64,000 nucleotides of DNA, from the NCBI GenBank assembly GCA_018242445.1, contig JAFEBW010000016.1, positions 41,299 through 105,298 on the forward strand. Direction: 5' to 3'. The notes under the pieces are model-generated. The model did not search any database, had not been told where the DNA came from, and worked only from the letters and a program-made list of their open reading frames with translations. The position numbers and the translations under genes were made by a program. The number at the start of each line of letters is the position of its first letter. Within the stretch, counting starts at the first letter, position 1. This DNA is from Pseudomonadota bacterium. Its GTDB lineage: Bacteria > Pseudomonadota > Gammaproteobacteria > Xanthomonadales > Xanthomonadaceae. Shown in pieces: positions 52,666 through 61,029 of the stretch.

Positions 52666-52989
52666 ATGCCCTTCGTCGTCACCGAAAGCTGCATCCGCTG
52701 CAAGTACACCGACTGCGTCGAGGTGTGCCCGGTGGACTGCTTCCACGCCGGGCCGAATTTCCTCGTGATCGATCCGGACGAGTGCATCGACTGCACCTTG
52801 TGCGAGCCGGAGTGCCCGGTCAACGCGATCTACCCCGAAGACGACGTGCCTGCCGGGCAGGAAGCGTTCGTCGCGCTCAACGCGGAGCTGTCCAAACTCT
52901 GGCCGGTGCTGTCCACGCGCATCGACCCGCCGGAGGATGCCGCGCAGTGGGATGAGGTCAAGGACAAGCTGCACGAACTCAAGCGCTGA
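52666..52989 (+). CDS. fdxA: seven-iron ferredoxin FdxA
   Basis: A 107-residue ferredoxin with the 3Fe-4S/4Fe-4S pattern: [18 protein letters not shown] near residues 9-25 and [12 protein letters not shown] near residues 40-51. The C-terminal extension (about residues 60-107) is that of the Azotobacter FdI/FdxA family, which carries electrons and may protect against redox stress. The ATG at 52666 directly follows the palindrome, with no recognisable Shine-Dalgarno. Confidence 0.94.
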   Translation: MPFVVTESCIRCKYTDCVEVCPVDCFHAGPNFLVIDPDECIDCTLCEPECPVNAIYPEDDVPAGQEAFVALNAELSKLWPVLSTRIDPPEDAAQWDEVKDKLHELKR

Positions 52990-53090
52990 CCGTCGGGCGC
53001 GGCCAATCCCGTCGCGTTTTTCATTCCTCTTGCAAGGGAAGCCACCGGCCCTGTCGGAAGCTGTGTTTGGTGTGGCCTATGCGGGAGTCG

Positions 53091-53211
53091 CGTTGCAACC
53101 CCTCTCCGTTCGGGAGAGGGATTGGGGTGAGGATCCGTCGAAGCATTGACATCACCTATATGCCACCCCTCATCCGGCGCTTCGCGCCACCTTCTCCCGC
53201 AGGGAGAAGGG
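53091..53211. repeat. GC-rich bipartite palindromic element (divergent copy)
   Basis: The left part is CCCCTCTCC-GTT-CGGGAGAGGG followed by ATTGGGGTGAGG. The right part is CCACCCCTCATCCGGCGC..GCGCCACCTTCTCCC followed by GCAGGGAGAAGGG. The plan is as in 7091-7250, with a less conserved sequence. The preceding 100 bases (52990-53090) show nothing. Confidence 0.6.
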
Positions 53212-53221
53212 AAACAACTGC

Positions 53222-53372
53222 GCCCGGCCCGCCGGCGCAGCCGTCGGGCGTTCTTCGCTGCACAAGCTGCCACTGGCAGCTTGCAAGCGCAGCTCCTTGC
53301 CCGGCCCGCCGGCGCAGCCGTCGGGCGTTCTTCGCTGCGCAAGCTGCCACTGGCAGCTTGCAAGCGCAGCTC
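53222..53372. repeat. 77-bp tandem repeat, two copies, each with a long hairpin
   Basis: The unit begins GCCCGGCCCGCCGGCGCAG and continues CGTCGGGCGTTCTTCGCTG, then a hairpin whose arms are CAAGCTGCCA and TGGCAGCTTG with outer arms GCTGC(A/G)/CGCAGC. Copies start at 53222 and 53299 and differ at few positions. The same CGGGCGTTCTTCG-plus-hairpin motif occurs at 7172-7228. It abuts the stop of the BamC-like gene. Confidence 0.75.
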
Positions 53373-53373
53373 A

Positions 53374-53901
53374 TCACCCCAGCCGATTGCGCAGCAGGCC
53401 GAGCAATTCCACCGCCTCGGGCGTGCGCAGCGGCTGCCCGGCCGGCGTCACCGCATCGATGCTCGTGGACGCGCCGTTGCCGGTGGCGCGCAGCAGGAAG
53501 CTGGCGCCCTTGTACTGCACCTCGTAGCTGCCGAGCAGTTGCGAGCGCTGGCCGACGGCGACGCCGTCGATGTGGTCGAGCGCCTTGCCCAGCCGCTCCC
53601 AGCTGCTGGCCTGCGTGTCGGCCAGGGTGAAGGCCGGGCCGCCGGCCAAGCCTGCCGCATTCGATGCCGCACCGCCGACAGCGGGAACCTGCATGGTCGG
53701 GTCGGTGGCCGGCGTGTCCAGATCCGGCGGCACGTCCAGCGGGCGATTTTCGCGAGACTTGGTGTACTCGGAATTGTGCGCTTGCGGCAGGAACCGCAGG
53801 CTGCCGTCGGGGCGTTTGATCATGCTGCAACCGGATGCGGCAAGCAGCGCGGCAGCGAACACGGCGACCAGCGACACGCGGGTGGCGGAAGAAGAAGGCA
53901 T
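53374..53901 (-). CDS. BamC/NlpB-like outer-membrane lipoprotein, short form
   Basis: A 175-residue lipoprotein: the signal peptide ends LLAASGC (lipobox, Cys25). The next stretch carries SEYTKSRENRPLDVPPDL near residues 44-61, matching the unstructured N-terminal segment of BamC that binds BamD. A single helix-grip-like domain follows (ASSWERLGKALDHIDG). E. coli BamC is twice as long, with two such domains. Position directly after dapA (16 bp) is that of bamC, so the identification rests on both motif and synteny. Confidence 0.75.
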   Translation of the reverse strand: MPSSSATRVSLVAVFAAALLAASGCSMIKRPDGSLRFLPQAHNSEYTKSRENRPLDVPPDLDTPATDPTMQVPAVGGAASNAAGLAGGPAFTLADTQASSWERLGKALDHIDGVAVGQRSQLLGSYEVQYKGASFLLRATGNGASTSIDAVTPAGQPLRTPEAVELLGLLRNRLG

Positions 53902-53917
53902 CGAGGTCTCCAGAAAA

Positions 53918-54838
53918 TCAGGCTGCAAGTGTGGGGTTGACGACGGTGTCGGCCGCCGCGGCTTCGAGGGCGAGGCATTCTTTCGCCATCGCGATGGCCG
54001 CCCGCGCGTGCGGTGCGGACAAGGGCATCAGCGGCAAACGCAGGCCGGTGCCGATTCCGGCCCGCGCCAGCAGCGCTTTCACCGGGGTCGGGTTGGGTTC
54101 GAGCGCGAGAAACTCCAGCAAGGCGCGCAGGCGTGCGTTCAAGCCGCTCGCGCCCACCGAATCGCCGGCACGCGCCAGCTCGCACAAACGGCGGAACGTC
54201 GCCGGCACCACGTTCGAGGCGACCGACACCACGCCATCGGCGCCGGCCAGCATCGCCCGGCCGGCGGTCGGGTCGTCGCCGCTGAGCACGGCGAAATCAT
54301 CGCCCCGCAAGGCGATCAGCGCGATCATGCGCGCTTCCTCGGAGCGGGCTTCCTTGATGCCGACGATGCCCGGATGCACGCGCAACTGGGCGACCGTCTC
54401 GGGCAGCAGGTCGCTGCCGGTGCGGGTGGGCACGTTGTACAGGATCACCGGCAGGCCGCCTTGCTCGGCGACGTGGGTGAAGTGCACGAGCAGGCCGGCC
54501 TGGGTCGGGCGCACGTACGGCGGCGTGACCACCAGGGCGGCATTCGCGCCGCAAGCCAGCGCGCGTCGGGTCTGCGCGACCGTCTTGGCGGTGCTCTGCA
54601 TGCCGGTGCCGGCGATGACGGGCACACGTCCGGCGACGTGTTCGACCGTCTGCCGCAGCAGGGTCTCGAACTCGGCATCGTCGAGCGCGGCGGCTTCGCC
54701 GGTCGAGCCGGCCACGACCAGGGCCTGCGTGCCTGCGGCCAATTGCTGATCCAGCAAGCGTTTCCAGGCGGTCGCGTCGATGGCGCCGGCGCGGTCGAAC
54801 GGAGTCGCCAAGGCAGTGATGGAACCGGCGATGCGCAA
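53918..54838 (-). CDS. dapA: 4-hydroxy-tetrahydrodipicolinate synthase
   Basis: A 306-residue TIM-barrel aldolase of the lysine/DAP pathway that condenses pyruvate and aspartate semialdehyde. Present are [10 protein letters not shown] at the N-terminus, [17 protein letters not shown] with the catalytic Tyr, and the Schiff-base Lys in GIVGIKEA. The start is a TTG at 54838, with AGGA 8 bases upstream; no ATG or GTG gives the conserved N-terminus. It is coupled to the BamC-like gene. Confidence 0.92.
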   Translation of the reverse strand: MRIAGSITALATPFDRAGAIDATAWKRLLDQQLAAGTQALVVAGSTGEAAALDDAEFETLLRQTVEHVAGRVPVIAGTGMQSTAKTVAQTRRALACGANAALVVTPPYVRPTQAGLLVHFTHVAEQGGLPVILYNVPTRTGSDLLPETVAQLRVHPGIVGIKEARSEEARMIALIALRGDDFAVLSGDDPTAGRAMLAGADGVVSVASNVVPATFRRLCELARAGDSVGASGLNARLRALLEFLALEPNPTPVKALLARAGIGTGLRLPLMPLSAPHARAAIAMAKECLALEAAAADTVVNPTLAA

Positions 54839-54936
54839 AGGCGGCTTCCTGCGGACGGACAAGGGTGGAATGGTAACGGTTGCCGCCTGAACAAGTCCAT
54901 GCGCCACCGTTTCGACGGCGCAGGGCGGCCGGCCCG

Positions 54937-56736
54937 TCAATCGCGGTCGTCGAACAACCCCGCATCCAGCGCCAGCAGCGGTTTCGCGCCGGCACGGATG
55001 GCCGCGGCATGCGCCAGCGTGCGCGGCAGGATGCGGGCGAAAAAGAAACGCGCGGTTTCGCGCTTGGCAGTACGTTGATCGGCACTGGCATCGGCGGCGG
55101 CATCGGCGGCAGCCACCGCCCGCGCCCACCAGTAGGCCAGCGCGACGTAGCCCGAGTAGAACAGGTAATCCACCGAGGCCGCGCCGACTTCGTCGGCATC
55201 GCCCATCGCGCGCTTGCCGATCTCCATCGTCAATGCCTGCCATTCACCGGCCTTCTCGCCCAGCGGGGCGATGAACTCGGCGAGCGCCGGATTCCCGGCC
55301 TGCTCGGCGCAGAAGGCCTGGATGGTGCCGAGGAACTGCCGCAAGCCCGCGCCCTGCAACTGCATGACCTTGCGACCGAGCAGATCCAGTGCCTGGATGC
55401 CGGTGGTGCCCTCGTACAGCGTGGTGATGCGCGCATCGCGCGCCAGTTGCTCCATGCCATGCTCGGCGATGTAACCGTGGCCACCGAAGCATTGCAGGGA
55501 GTGGTACGTGCACTCCACGCCCCATTCGGTCAGGCAGGCCTTGACGATGGGGGTGAGGAAGCCGAGCAACTCGTCGGCGCGGGATTTCTCGTCGGCATCG
55601 GCGCCGTGCTCGATCACGTCCACCAGGGTGGCGGCGTGGTAGGCGAGCAGGCGCCCGCCTTCGATCAGCGCCTTGCAGGTCAGCAGCATGCGCCGCACGT
55701 CGGGATGCACGATGATCGGGTCGGCGGGCTTGTCCGGGAACTTCGCACCCGACAGCGCGCGCATCTGCAGGCGCTCGCGCGCATATGCCAGCGCGTTCTG
55801 GTAGGCGCGATCGGCCAGCCCGAGCCCCTGGATGCCGACCGCGAGGCGCGCCGTGTTCATCATCGTGAACATGGCCATCAGGCCCTTGTTCGGCTGCCCG
55901 ATCAGCCAGCCCTGCGCGCCGTCGAAGTTCATCACGCAGGTGACCGAGCCGTGGATGCCCATCTTGTGCTCGATGCTGCCGCAGCGCACCGCATTGTGCG
56001 CGCCGACCTTGCCGTCGCGGCCAACCTTCATCTTCGGCACGATGAACAGCGAGATGCCCTTCGTGCCCGCCGGCGCATCCGGCAAACGCGCGAGGACGAG
56101 GTGAACGATGTTGTCGGTGAAATCGTGCTCGCCGGCGGTGATGAAGATCTTGGTGCCGGAGATCGCATGGCTGCCATCGGCATTCGGCACGGCGCGGGTC
56201 TTGAGCAAACCCAGATCGGTGCCGCAATGCGGCTCGGTCAGGCACATGGTGCCGGTCCAGCGGCCTGCCACGATGGGCTTGAGGAAGACCTGCCGCTGCC
56301 ATTCCTCGCCATGCTGCTTGAGGGCCTCGGTGGCGCCGTGCGAGAGCAATGGATAGTTGCCCCAGGCCAGGTTCGCCGCGTCGATCATTTCCTTGAGCGC
56401 GACGCCGAAGGATTCCGGCAAACCCTGCCCGCCGTAGGCTTCCGGCGCAACCAGTCCGTTCCAGCCGCCTTCGACGAACTGCGCATAGGCCTCACGAAAG
56501 CCCGGCGGGGTGGTCACCGCGCCCGTATCCTTGTCGTGCGCGCAGCCGTGCCGGTCGCCGACGGCATTGAGCGGCGCCAGCACGCCTTGCGTGAATTTCG
56601 CAGCTTCGTCTAGCACGGCGTCCATGAGGTCGCGCTGCGCGCTGGCGAAGCCCAGGCGCGCATACAGGGCCTCCGCGCCGAGCACGTCGTAGAGGGCGAA
56701 GCGGATGTCGCGCAGGGGGGCTCGGTAGGCGTTCAT
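54937..56736 (-). CDS. long-form acyl-CoA dehydrogenase
   Basis: A 599-residue FAD acyl-CoA dehydrogenase. FAD-binding blocks are [13 protein letters not shown] and KIFITAGEH. The catalytic Glu is in [19 protein letters not shown]-terminal extra region of about 130 residues (from about 465) follows the normal ACAD core, as in the approximately 600-residue group that includes DmdC and phenylacyl/fatty acyl-CoA dehydrogenases. It introduces the trans-2 double bond in beta-oxidation. No ETF genes are close by. Confidence 0.9.
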   Translation of the reverse strand: MNAYRAPLRDIRFALYDVLGAEALYARLGFASAQRDLMDAVLDEAAKFTQGVLAPLNAVGDRHGCAHDKDTGAVTTPPGFREAYAQFVEGGWNGLVAPEAYGGQGLPESFGVALKEMIDAANLAWGNYPLLSHGATEALKQHGEEWQRQVFLKPIVAGRWTGTMCLTEPHCGTDLGLLKTRAVPNADGSHAISGTKIFITAGEHDFTDNIVHLVLARLPDAPAGTKGISLFIVPKMKVGRDGKVGAHNAVRCGSIEHKMGIHGSVTCVMNFDGAQGWLIGQPNKGLMAMFTMMNTARLAVGIQGLGLADRAYQNALAYARERLQMRALSGAKFPDKPADPIIVHPDVRRMLLTCKALIEGGRLLAYHAATLVDVIEHGADADEKSRADELLGFLTPIVKACLTEWGVECTYHSLQCFGGHGYIAEHGMEQLARDARITTLYEGTTGIQALDLLGRKVMQLQGAGLRQFLGTIQAFCAEQAGNPALAEFIAPLGEKAGEWQALTMEIGKRAMGDADEVGAASVDYLFYSGYVALAYWWARAVAAADAAADASADQRTAKRETARFFFARILPRTLAHAAAIRAGAKPLLALDAGLFDDRD

Positions 56737-56799
56737 GGCGGGTATTCCGAAAATGCGGCGTTCATGCGCGGCGCACGCGACGCGCAAGCATGGAGGCGA

Positions 56800-57264
56800 T
56801 CAGCGCAACACGCCCGGCAAGCCCGGGACGGGGCTGAGTTGGCCTTCGAAGCTGTATTTGTACTCGCCCTTGGGGTCGGAGGTGACGATGGTGCCGCTCA
56901 GTTTGTAGGCGATGTTGCCGACGGTGGGCAGGCTCAGCGATCGGGCGATCGCCGGGCTCGGCACGAGCGCGACTTCGGCCACGTCGGCCGACTCCGGCCC
57001 GACGCGCAGGTTCGGCGACACGCTCACGTTGCCGGCGAGCTGCCCGGCGACCTCCACCCTGGCGTCGATCCGCGCGAAGGTCGTCGAGACATTGGAGTAG
57101 TTCTGCGCGCGCAGTTGCAGCTTCCAGTGACCATCGGGCTGCACGGTCAACTGCTGGATGCTGGCGCGCGGCGGGAAGATGTTGCGCACCTGCCCGCCGC
57201 CCATGCAGCCGGCCAGCAGCAGGGGCAACAGGGCAGCAGACCAGACAGGACGCAGGTTGCGCAT
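56800..57264 (-). CDS. LEA type 2/WHy-domain lipoprotein
   Basis: A 154-residue lipoprotein with signal peptide and lipobox LLLAGC (Cys20), then a WHy/LEA14-like beta-sandwich (QLTVQPDGHWKLQLRAQNYSN, LAGNVSVSPNLRVGPESADV, GNIAYKLSGTI). Bacterial members are of unknown role, possibly in desiccation or envelope protection. The ATG at 57264 precedes the signal; it is 63 bp upstream of the acyl-CoA dehydrogenase and on the same strand. Confidence 0.75.
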   Translation of the reverse strand: MRNLRPVWSAALLPLLLAGCMGGGQVRNIFPPRASIQQLTVQPDGHWKLQLRAQNYSNVSTTFARIDARVEVAGQLAGNVSVSPNLRVGPESADVAEVALVPSPAIARSLSLPTVGNIAYKLSGTIVTSDPKGEYKYSFEGQLSPVPGLPGVLR

Positions 57265-57435
57265 GGGCCGTATCCGCAGGCGTATGGAGATGGCAAGGAT
57301 AGCAGGCATGCGCCAGCAAGCCTCCGATCGGGAGCCGCCGCCACGCCCCGCCTTCAGCCGCGATTACCGTGACGGGATTCGCAGTCCGGATCGTGATCCA
57401 GTGCTAGGTTCATGCTGCGTCCAAGGGGAAAGGGA

Positions 57436-57471
57436 GGGGCGTATCGCCCGTCGATGACGGCGATACGCCCC
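57436..57471. promoter_or_regulatory. perfect 13-bp hairpin in a divergent intergenic region
   Basis: GGGGCGTATCGCC, a 10-base loop, then GGCGATACGCCCC. It lies about 93 bp upstream of the secreted-protein start and between divergent genes. It may be a transcriptional hairpin or a regulator's dyad; nothing else is recognised in the 299-bp gap. Confidence 0.55.
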
Positions 57472-57563
57472 GGCCGCAGGCACGCCGGAATGGCGTTGTC
57501 AGTATTTGGACGGTGTGCATCCCGTGCCCGGCCACGGAGGGCCGACCTTCAGCGGAGGCGCTC

Positions 57564-59213
57564 ATGTCGCGTACCCGATATTCCCGAACGAGCCGCAGCG
57601 CCGGCCTGCGCCTGCTGTGCGCGGCGATCATCTTCGGCTTCGGCTGCAACGTCGCGCTGGGCCAGAGCACCGGCTCCAACGAAGGCGGCAGCGTGCCCCA
57701 GCCGGTGCCGGAGTTCCCGGCCAACAACTGGTGGAACACCGACATCAGCAAGGCGCCGGTGGATCCCAAATCCGCCGGCTACATCGGCTACATCAACAAC
57801 GGCGGCAGCCGCCACCTGCACCCCGACTTCGGTGGCAACGCCAGCTACGGCGGGCCGGATGCGACCTACGGTTTCCCTTACGTGGTGGTCGATGGCGTGA
57901 GCGGATCGGGCAAGAGCCCGCCGCCGTTGCAGACCGTGCAATTCAACTACGCCGACGAGAGCGACGGGGTGAACCATTCCACCGGCACCGCGTTCCCGTT
58001 CTATCCGATCCCCCCGCAGGCCACCACCACGCCGCACTGGGTCGAATGCGGCGCGCCGGCGACGGTGGACGAGCGCAACGACTGCGACCGTCACCTGCTG
58101 GTGATCGACCGCGACCACAAATACCTCTACGAGTTGTGGAACGTGTGGTACGACGCCACGCACAAGCAGTGGTACGCCGGTTCCGGCGCCTTCTTCGACA
58201 TGAACAAGAACAACCGCCGCCCGGACGGCTGGACCTCGGCGGATGCAGCCGGGCTGGCGATTTTCCCCGGGCTGGTGCGCTACGACGAGGTCTACAACGC
58301 CTACGGCACCAGCGCGAGCCAGATCCAGCATGCCTTCCGGGTGACCGTCCGCGCCACCAACGGCTACGTCTACCCGGCATCGCACAACGCCGGCTCGACG
58401 GCGGGCGCCCTGCCGATGGGCGCGCGCCTGCGCCTGAAGGCCAGCGTGAACATCTCCGGATATCCCGCGCCGATGCAGAAGATCTTCAACGCGATGAAGA
58501 CCTACGGCCTGATCGTGGCCGACAACGGCTCGGACATGTACGTCAGCGGCACCTACGACACGAACTGGAACAACGACATCCTCAATCCGGCCTTCAACGG
58601 CTTGTCGGCCAGCGATTTCGAGGTGGTTCAACTCGGCTGGATTCCGCCGCTGAGCAGCCTGACGGTATCGCCCGGACGCATCGTCGGAGGCCAAAACACC
58701 ACCGCGACCGTGACCTTGGCCCAGAAAGCGCCCGCAGCCGGCGCGAGCGTGGCCTTGTCCGGCACGGCGGGTCTGCTCAAGCTGCCCGCCAGCGTGACCG
58801 TTCCGGCAGGCGCCACGTCGGCATCGTTCGCCGTCGGCAGCGCGGCCGTGACATCCCCGCAAGCCCCGACGATCAACGCCAGCTACAACGGCGCGGTGAG
58901 CCATGTCGGCCTGATCCTGATTCCGCCGATGGCGCTGACCTCGATCACGGTCAATCCCGGCACGATCGCCAGCGGCAAGACGGCGACCGGAACGGTGACT
59001 CTCAACGAGACGGCGGCCGCTCCGGTGAAGGTGAGCCTGGCGAGTTCCAATCCCGCCATCGCGGCCGTACCGGCCAGCGTCACCGTGGCGACCAACGCGC
59101 AGGCGGTGAACTTCAACGTGCAGGCGGGCAAGGTCGCGACCCGGCAGACCGTGACGGTCACCGCGTCCTACGCGACCGCCGCCAAGGCCACCGTCGTCAC
59201 CGTCACGCCCTGA
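57564..59213 (+). CDS. large secreted protein with C-terminal Ig-like repeats
   Basis: A 549-residue exported protein. The signal peptide spans about residues 10-35 (LRLLCAAIIFGFGCNVALG). Residues 50-370 form a conserved domain of unknown function with NNWWNTDISKAPVDPKS, DRHLLVIDRDHKYLYELWN, SGAFFDMNKNNRRPDGWTS and ADNGSDMYVSGTYDTNWNND. Residues 371-549 hold two Ig-like (Big-type) repeats (LTVSPGRIVGG..TVTLAQKA; ITVNPGTIASG..TVTLNETA). GGAGG lies 7 bases before the ATG at 57564. It is probably a surface or extracellular enzyme or adhesin; no catalytic site is identified. Confidence 0.85.
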   Translation: MSRTRYSRTSRSAGLRLLCAAIIFGFGCNVALGQSTGSNEGGSVPQPVPEFPANNWWNTDISKAPVDPKSAGYIGYINNGGSRHLHPDFGGNASYGGPDATYGFPYVVVDGVSGSGKSPPPLQTVQFNYADESDGVNHSTGTAFPFYPIPPQATTTPHWVECGAPATVDERNDCDRHLLVIDRDHKYLYELWNVWYDATHKQWYAGSGAFFDMNKNNRRPDGWTSADAAGLAIFPGLVRYDEVYNAYGTSASQIQHAFRVTVRATNGYVYPASHNAGSTAGALPMGARLRLKASVNISGYPAPMQKIFNAMKTYGLIVADNGSDMYVSGTYDTNWNNDILNPAFNGLSASDFEVVQLGWIPPLSSLTVSPGRIVGGQNTTATVTLAQKAPAAGASVALSGTAGLLKLPASVTVPAGATSASFAVGSAAVTSPQAPTINASYNGAVSHVGLILIPPMALTSITVNPGTIASGKTATGTVTLNETAAAPVKVSLASSNPAIAAVPASVTVATNAQAVNFNVQAGKVATRQTVTVTASYATAAKATVVTVTP

Positions 59214-59351
59214 TCGTGCCCTGGCCGTTGGCGGCGCGCAGCGCCGACGCTGCCACGGCTCCCGGCCATCACGGCCCCGGGCTTCCCGCGAAGACGGTAG
59301 CGGCGGCCGGTTACGACAGGAGCCCCGACATCGTCCTCGACGCATCGAGCC

Positions 59352-59585
59352 TCACGGCACGCCATCGGGTGCCGACGGCTCGATCCCCTGCGCACGCAAG
59401 ATCGCATCCATCCTGAACTTGACGTGCGCGATGTCGGCAGGGCCGGCCTTGGCGCAGATCGCGTCGGCCTGCGCGGCGAACGCCGCCCACAGACCCTCGT
59501 GATCGGCCTCGTTGAGCACGAGCATGGCCAGGTCGCGGTCGAGTTCGTCCAGCATCCCGTCCAGTTCGGCACGCGTGCTGCTCAT
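59352..59585 (-). CDS. small acidic protein, paralogue of the divergent gene
   Basis: A 77-residue soluble protein (MSSTRAELDGMLDELDRDL...). It aligns without gaps to the protein at 59744-59959 over 71 residues, about 29 identities by eye. Helical heptads are evident in the first 30 residues. GGAGG lies 7 bases before the ATG at 59585. Family unknown; no toxin or antitoxin signature is seen. Confidence 0.7.
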   Translation of the reverse strand: MSSTRAELDGMLDELDRDLAMLVLNEADHEGLWAAFAAQADAICAKAGPADIAHVKFRMDAILRAQGIEPSAPDGVP

Positions 59586-59743
59586 CGTAGCCCTCCGGGT
59601 AGCGCTGGCCGCACAGCATACCGATCCCGGGCGGATCGTGGACGCCCCAGGCCCATACCCGAAGCGGCTCGATAACAGGCAATGTTCACGTTTGGCCCGT
59701 GCGGATTGGTTATGCTGTCGCGGATACGCAGGGGGGCGTAGCC

Positions 59744-59959
59744 GTGTCAAGAACCCGCAGTGAACTCGACAGCATCCTCGACGAGCTGGAGCAGGAATTG
59801 CCCACGCTCATGAAGGAATCCGAGGATCAGGAAGACTTCCTCATGGCTTTCACGGCGTTGTCGGACGCCATCGAGGACAGCGTGGAGCCGGAGGATCTCC
59901 CCTACGTGCGCCAGCGCATCGACGAGATGCTGGCGCGCCACGGCGTGAAAACGTCCTGA
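59744..59959 (+). CDS. small acidic protein, paralogue of the divergent gene
   Basis: A 71-residue protein starting at a GTG (59744), with GGGGGG 9 bases upstream. It begins MSRTRSELDSILDELEQEL and ends RQRIDEMLARHGVKTS, and is mostly Glu/Asp-rich helix. It is the paralogue of the product of 59352-59585, with start codons 158 bp apart and pointing outward. Function unknown. Confidence 0.72.
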   Translation: MSRTRSELDSILDELEQELPTLMKESEDQEDFLMAFTALSDAIEDSVEPEDLPYVRQRIDEMLARHGVKTS

Positions 59960-59994
59960 TCGCGGCATCGGGCCATCGGCTGCAACCCGTTGCA

Positions 59995-60008
59995 CTGATC
60001 CAGATCAA
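59995..60008 (+). promoter_or_regulatory. FNR/Dnr-type binding site
   Basis: CTGAT-CCAG-ATCAA matches the FNR/CRP-family consensus TTGAT-N4-ATCAA at nine of ten fixed positions. It is centred about 64 bp before the DUF2249 gene, a distance compatible with activation of transcription when oxygen falls or nitric oxide is present. No other binding motif is seen in the gap. Confidence 0.6.
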
Positions 60009-60065
60009 GGGGTCAGGGCGAGCACGCGCGCAAGCTGGGCACCCCCACTTCCGCGAGAGCCCGTG

Positions 60066-60329
60066 ATGAACGACTGTTCCTCGGCCGTTGCCGGCAACGC
60101 CACTGCCCACTTGTTCGATGCCCGCGGCGTTGCCCGCCGCTTCCGCCATTCGGCGATCTTCGGAGCGCTCAATGCCCTGAACGCGGGCGAGACCATGCGT
60201 TTCGTCAACGACCACGATCCGCTGCCGCTGCTCGACCAATTGCGCCAACGCTTCGGCGACAACCTGAGCATCACCTACCGGCAACGCGAGCCGGGGGCGA
60301 TCGTCATCGATTTCGGCATCGTGGGCTGA
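60066..60329 (+). CDS. DUF2249 domain protein
   Basis: An 87-residue single-domain protein. The N-terminus has the DUF2249 opening (HLFDARGVARRFRHSAIF) and the C-terminus the hallmark MRFVNDHDPLPLLDQL..RFG, then YRQREPGAIVIDF. Family members are SirA-like folds often found near nitric oxide and denitrification genes. The upstream FNR-type box fits that. It is 37 bp upstream of the FmdE-like gene. Confidence 0.78.
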   Translation: MNDCSSAVAGNATAHLFDARGVARRFRHSAIFGALNALNAGETMRFVNDHDPLPLLDQLRQRFGDNLSITYRQREPGAIVIDFGIVG

Positions 60330-60366
60330 TGGGTTTGGCATCGCCACCACCGTCACGCTCGACGCC

Positions 60367-60987
60367 ATGAGCTACCCCGACTTTTTCGAAACCGCACCCG
60401 TCGTGCGTACCCGCGACCGTCTTGCGGCGCTGTTGGGCGCCTCCACGAATGGCGAGCTTACCTACCATTACGCGGATGCGGTGCGCTTGGCAGGGCACTC
60501 TTGCCCCACCGTCGCCGGCGCCTACCTGATGGGTCGCGCGGCGCTCGCCGCCCTGTACCCGGGCACGTTGCCCGAGCGCGGCGGCGTTGCCGTCCACATG
60601 CCCGCACCGGCCGATGAAGGCACCACCGGCGTGGTCGCGCAGGTGCTCACCCTGCTCACCGGCGCGGCCGCCGACAATGGCTTCCACGGCATTGGCGGGC
60701 AGCATGCGCGGAACGGCTTGCTGACCCACGCGAGCCAGCGCGAAGGCGATGCGATCGTATTCCGTCGGCTCGACAACGGCGCTACGGTGGCGGTCGAACT
60801 GGACACCTCGCCGGTACCGGGTGACCCCAAGCAGCGCAGCTTGCTGGCGGCCATCCTGCAGAACCGTGCCGACGCCACCGAGCAGGCTGAATTCGCACGC
60901 CTGTGGCAGGATCGCGTGCGCCGCATGTTGACCGAACACGCCGACGACCCGCGCGTGGTGCGCGTCATGCGCAGGCAAACGGCCTAG
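60367..60987 (+). CDS. FmdE-like domain protein
   Basis: A 206-residue soluble protein. The block TYHYADAVRLAGHSCPTVAG (residues 32-51) resembles the FmdE Zn-binding His/Cys opening, and GIGGQHARNGLL and LDTSPVPGDPKQRSL follow. FmdE-domain proteins are named after the formylmethanofuran dehydrogenase operon but occur in non-methanogens with unknown role. It is likely cotranscribed with the DUF2249 gene and FNR-controlled. Confidence 0.6.
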   Translation: MSYPDFFETAPVVRTRDRLAALLGASTNGELTYHYADAVRLAGHSCPTVAGAYLMGRAALAALYPGTLPERGGVAVHMPAPADEGTTGVVAQVLTLLTGAAADNGFHGIGGQHARNGLLTHASQREGDAIVFRRLDNGATVAVELDTSPVPGDPKQRSLLAAILQNRADATEQAEFARLWQDRVRRMLTEHADDPRVVRVMRRQTA

Positions 60988-61029
60988 CCAGGGCGCCCCG
61001 AGCATCGCCGGCGAGACCGGGGCAATGGA

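Noticed and set aside
53222..53372. Short CRISPR-like array
   Set aside because: Two contiguous copies with no spacers between them; the unit is a long hairpin.
59352..59959. Toxin-antitoxin system for the paired small genes
   Set aside because: The two proteins are paralogues of similar charge and are divergent; known modules pair unlike proteins in one operon.
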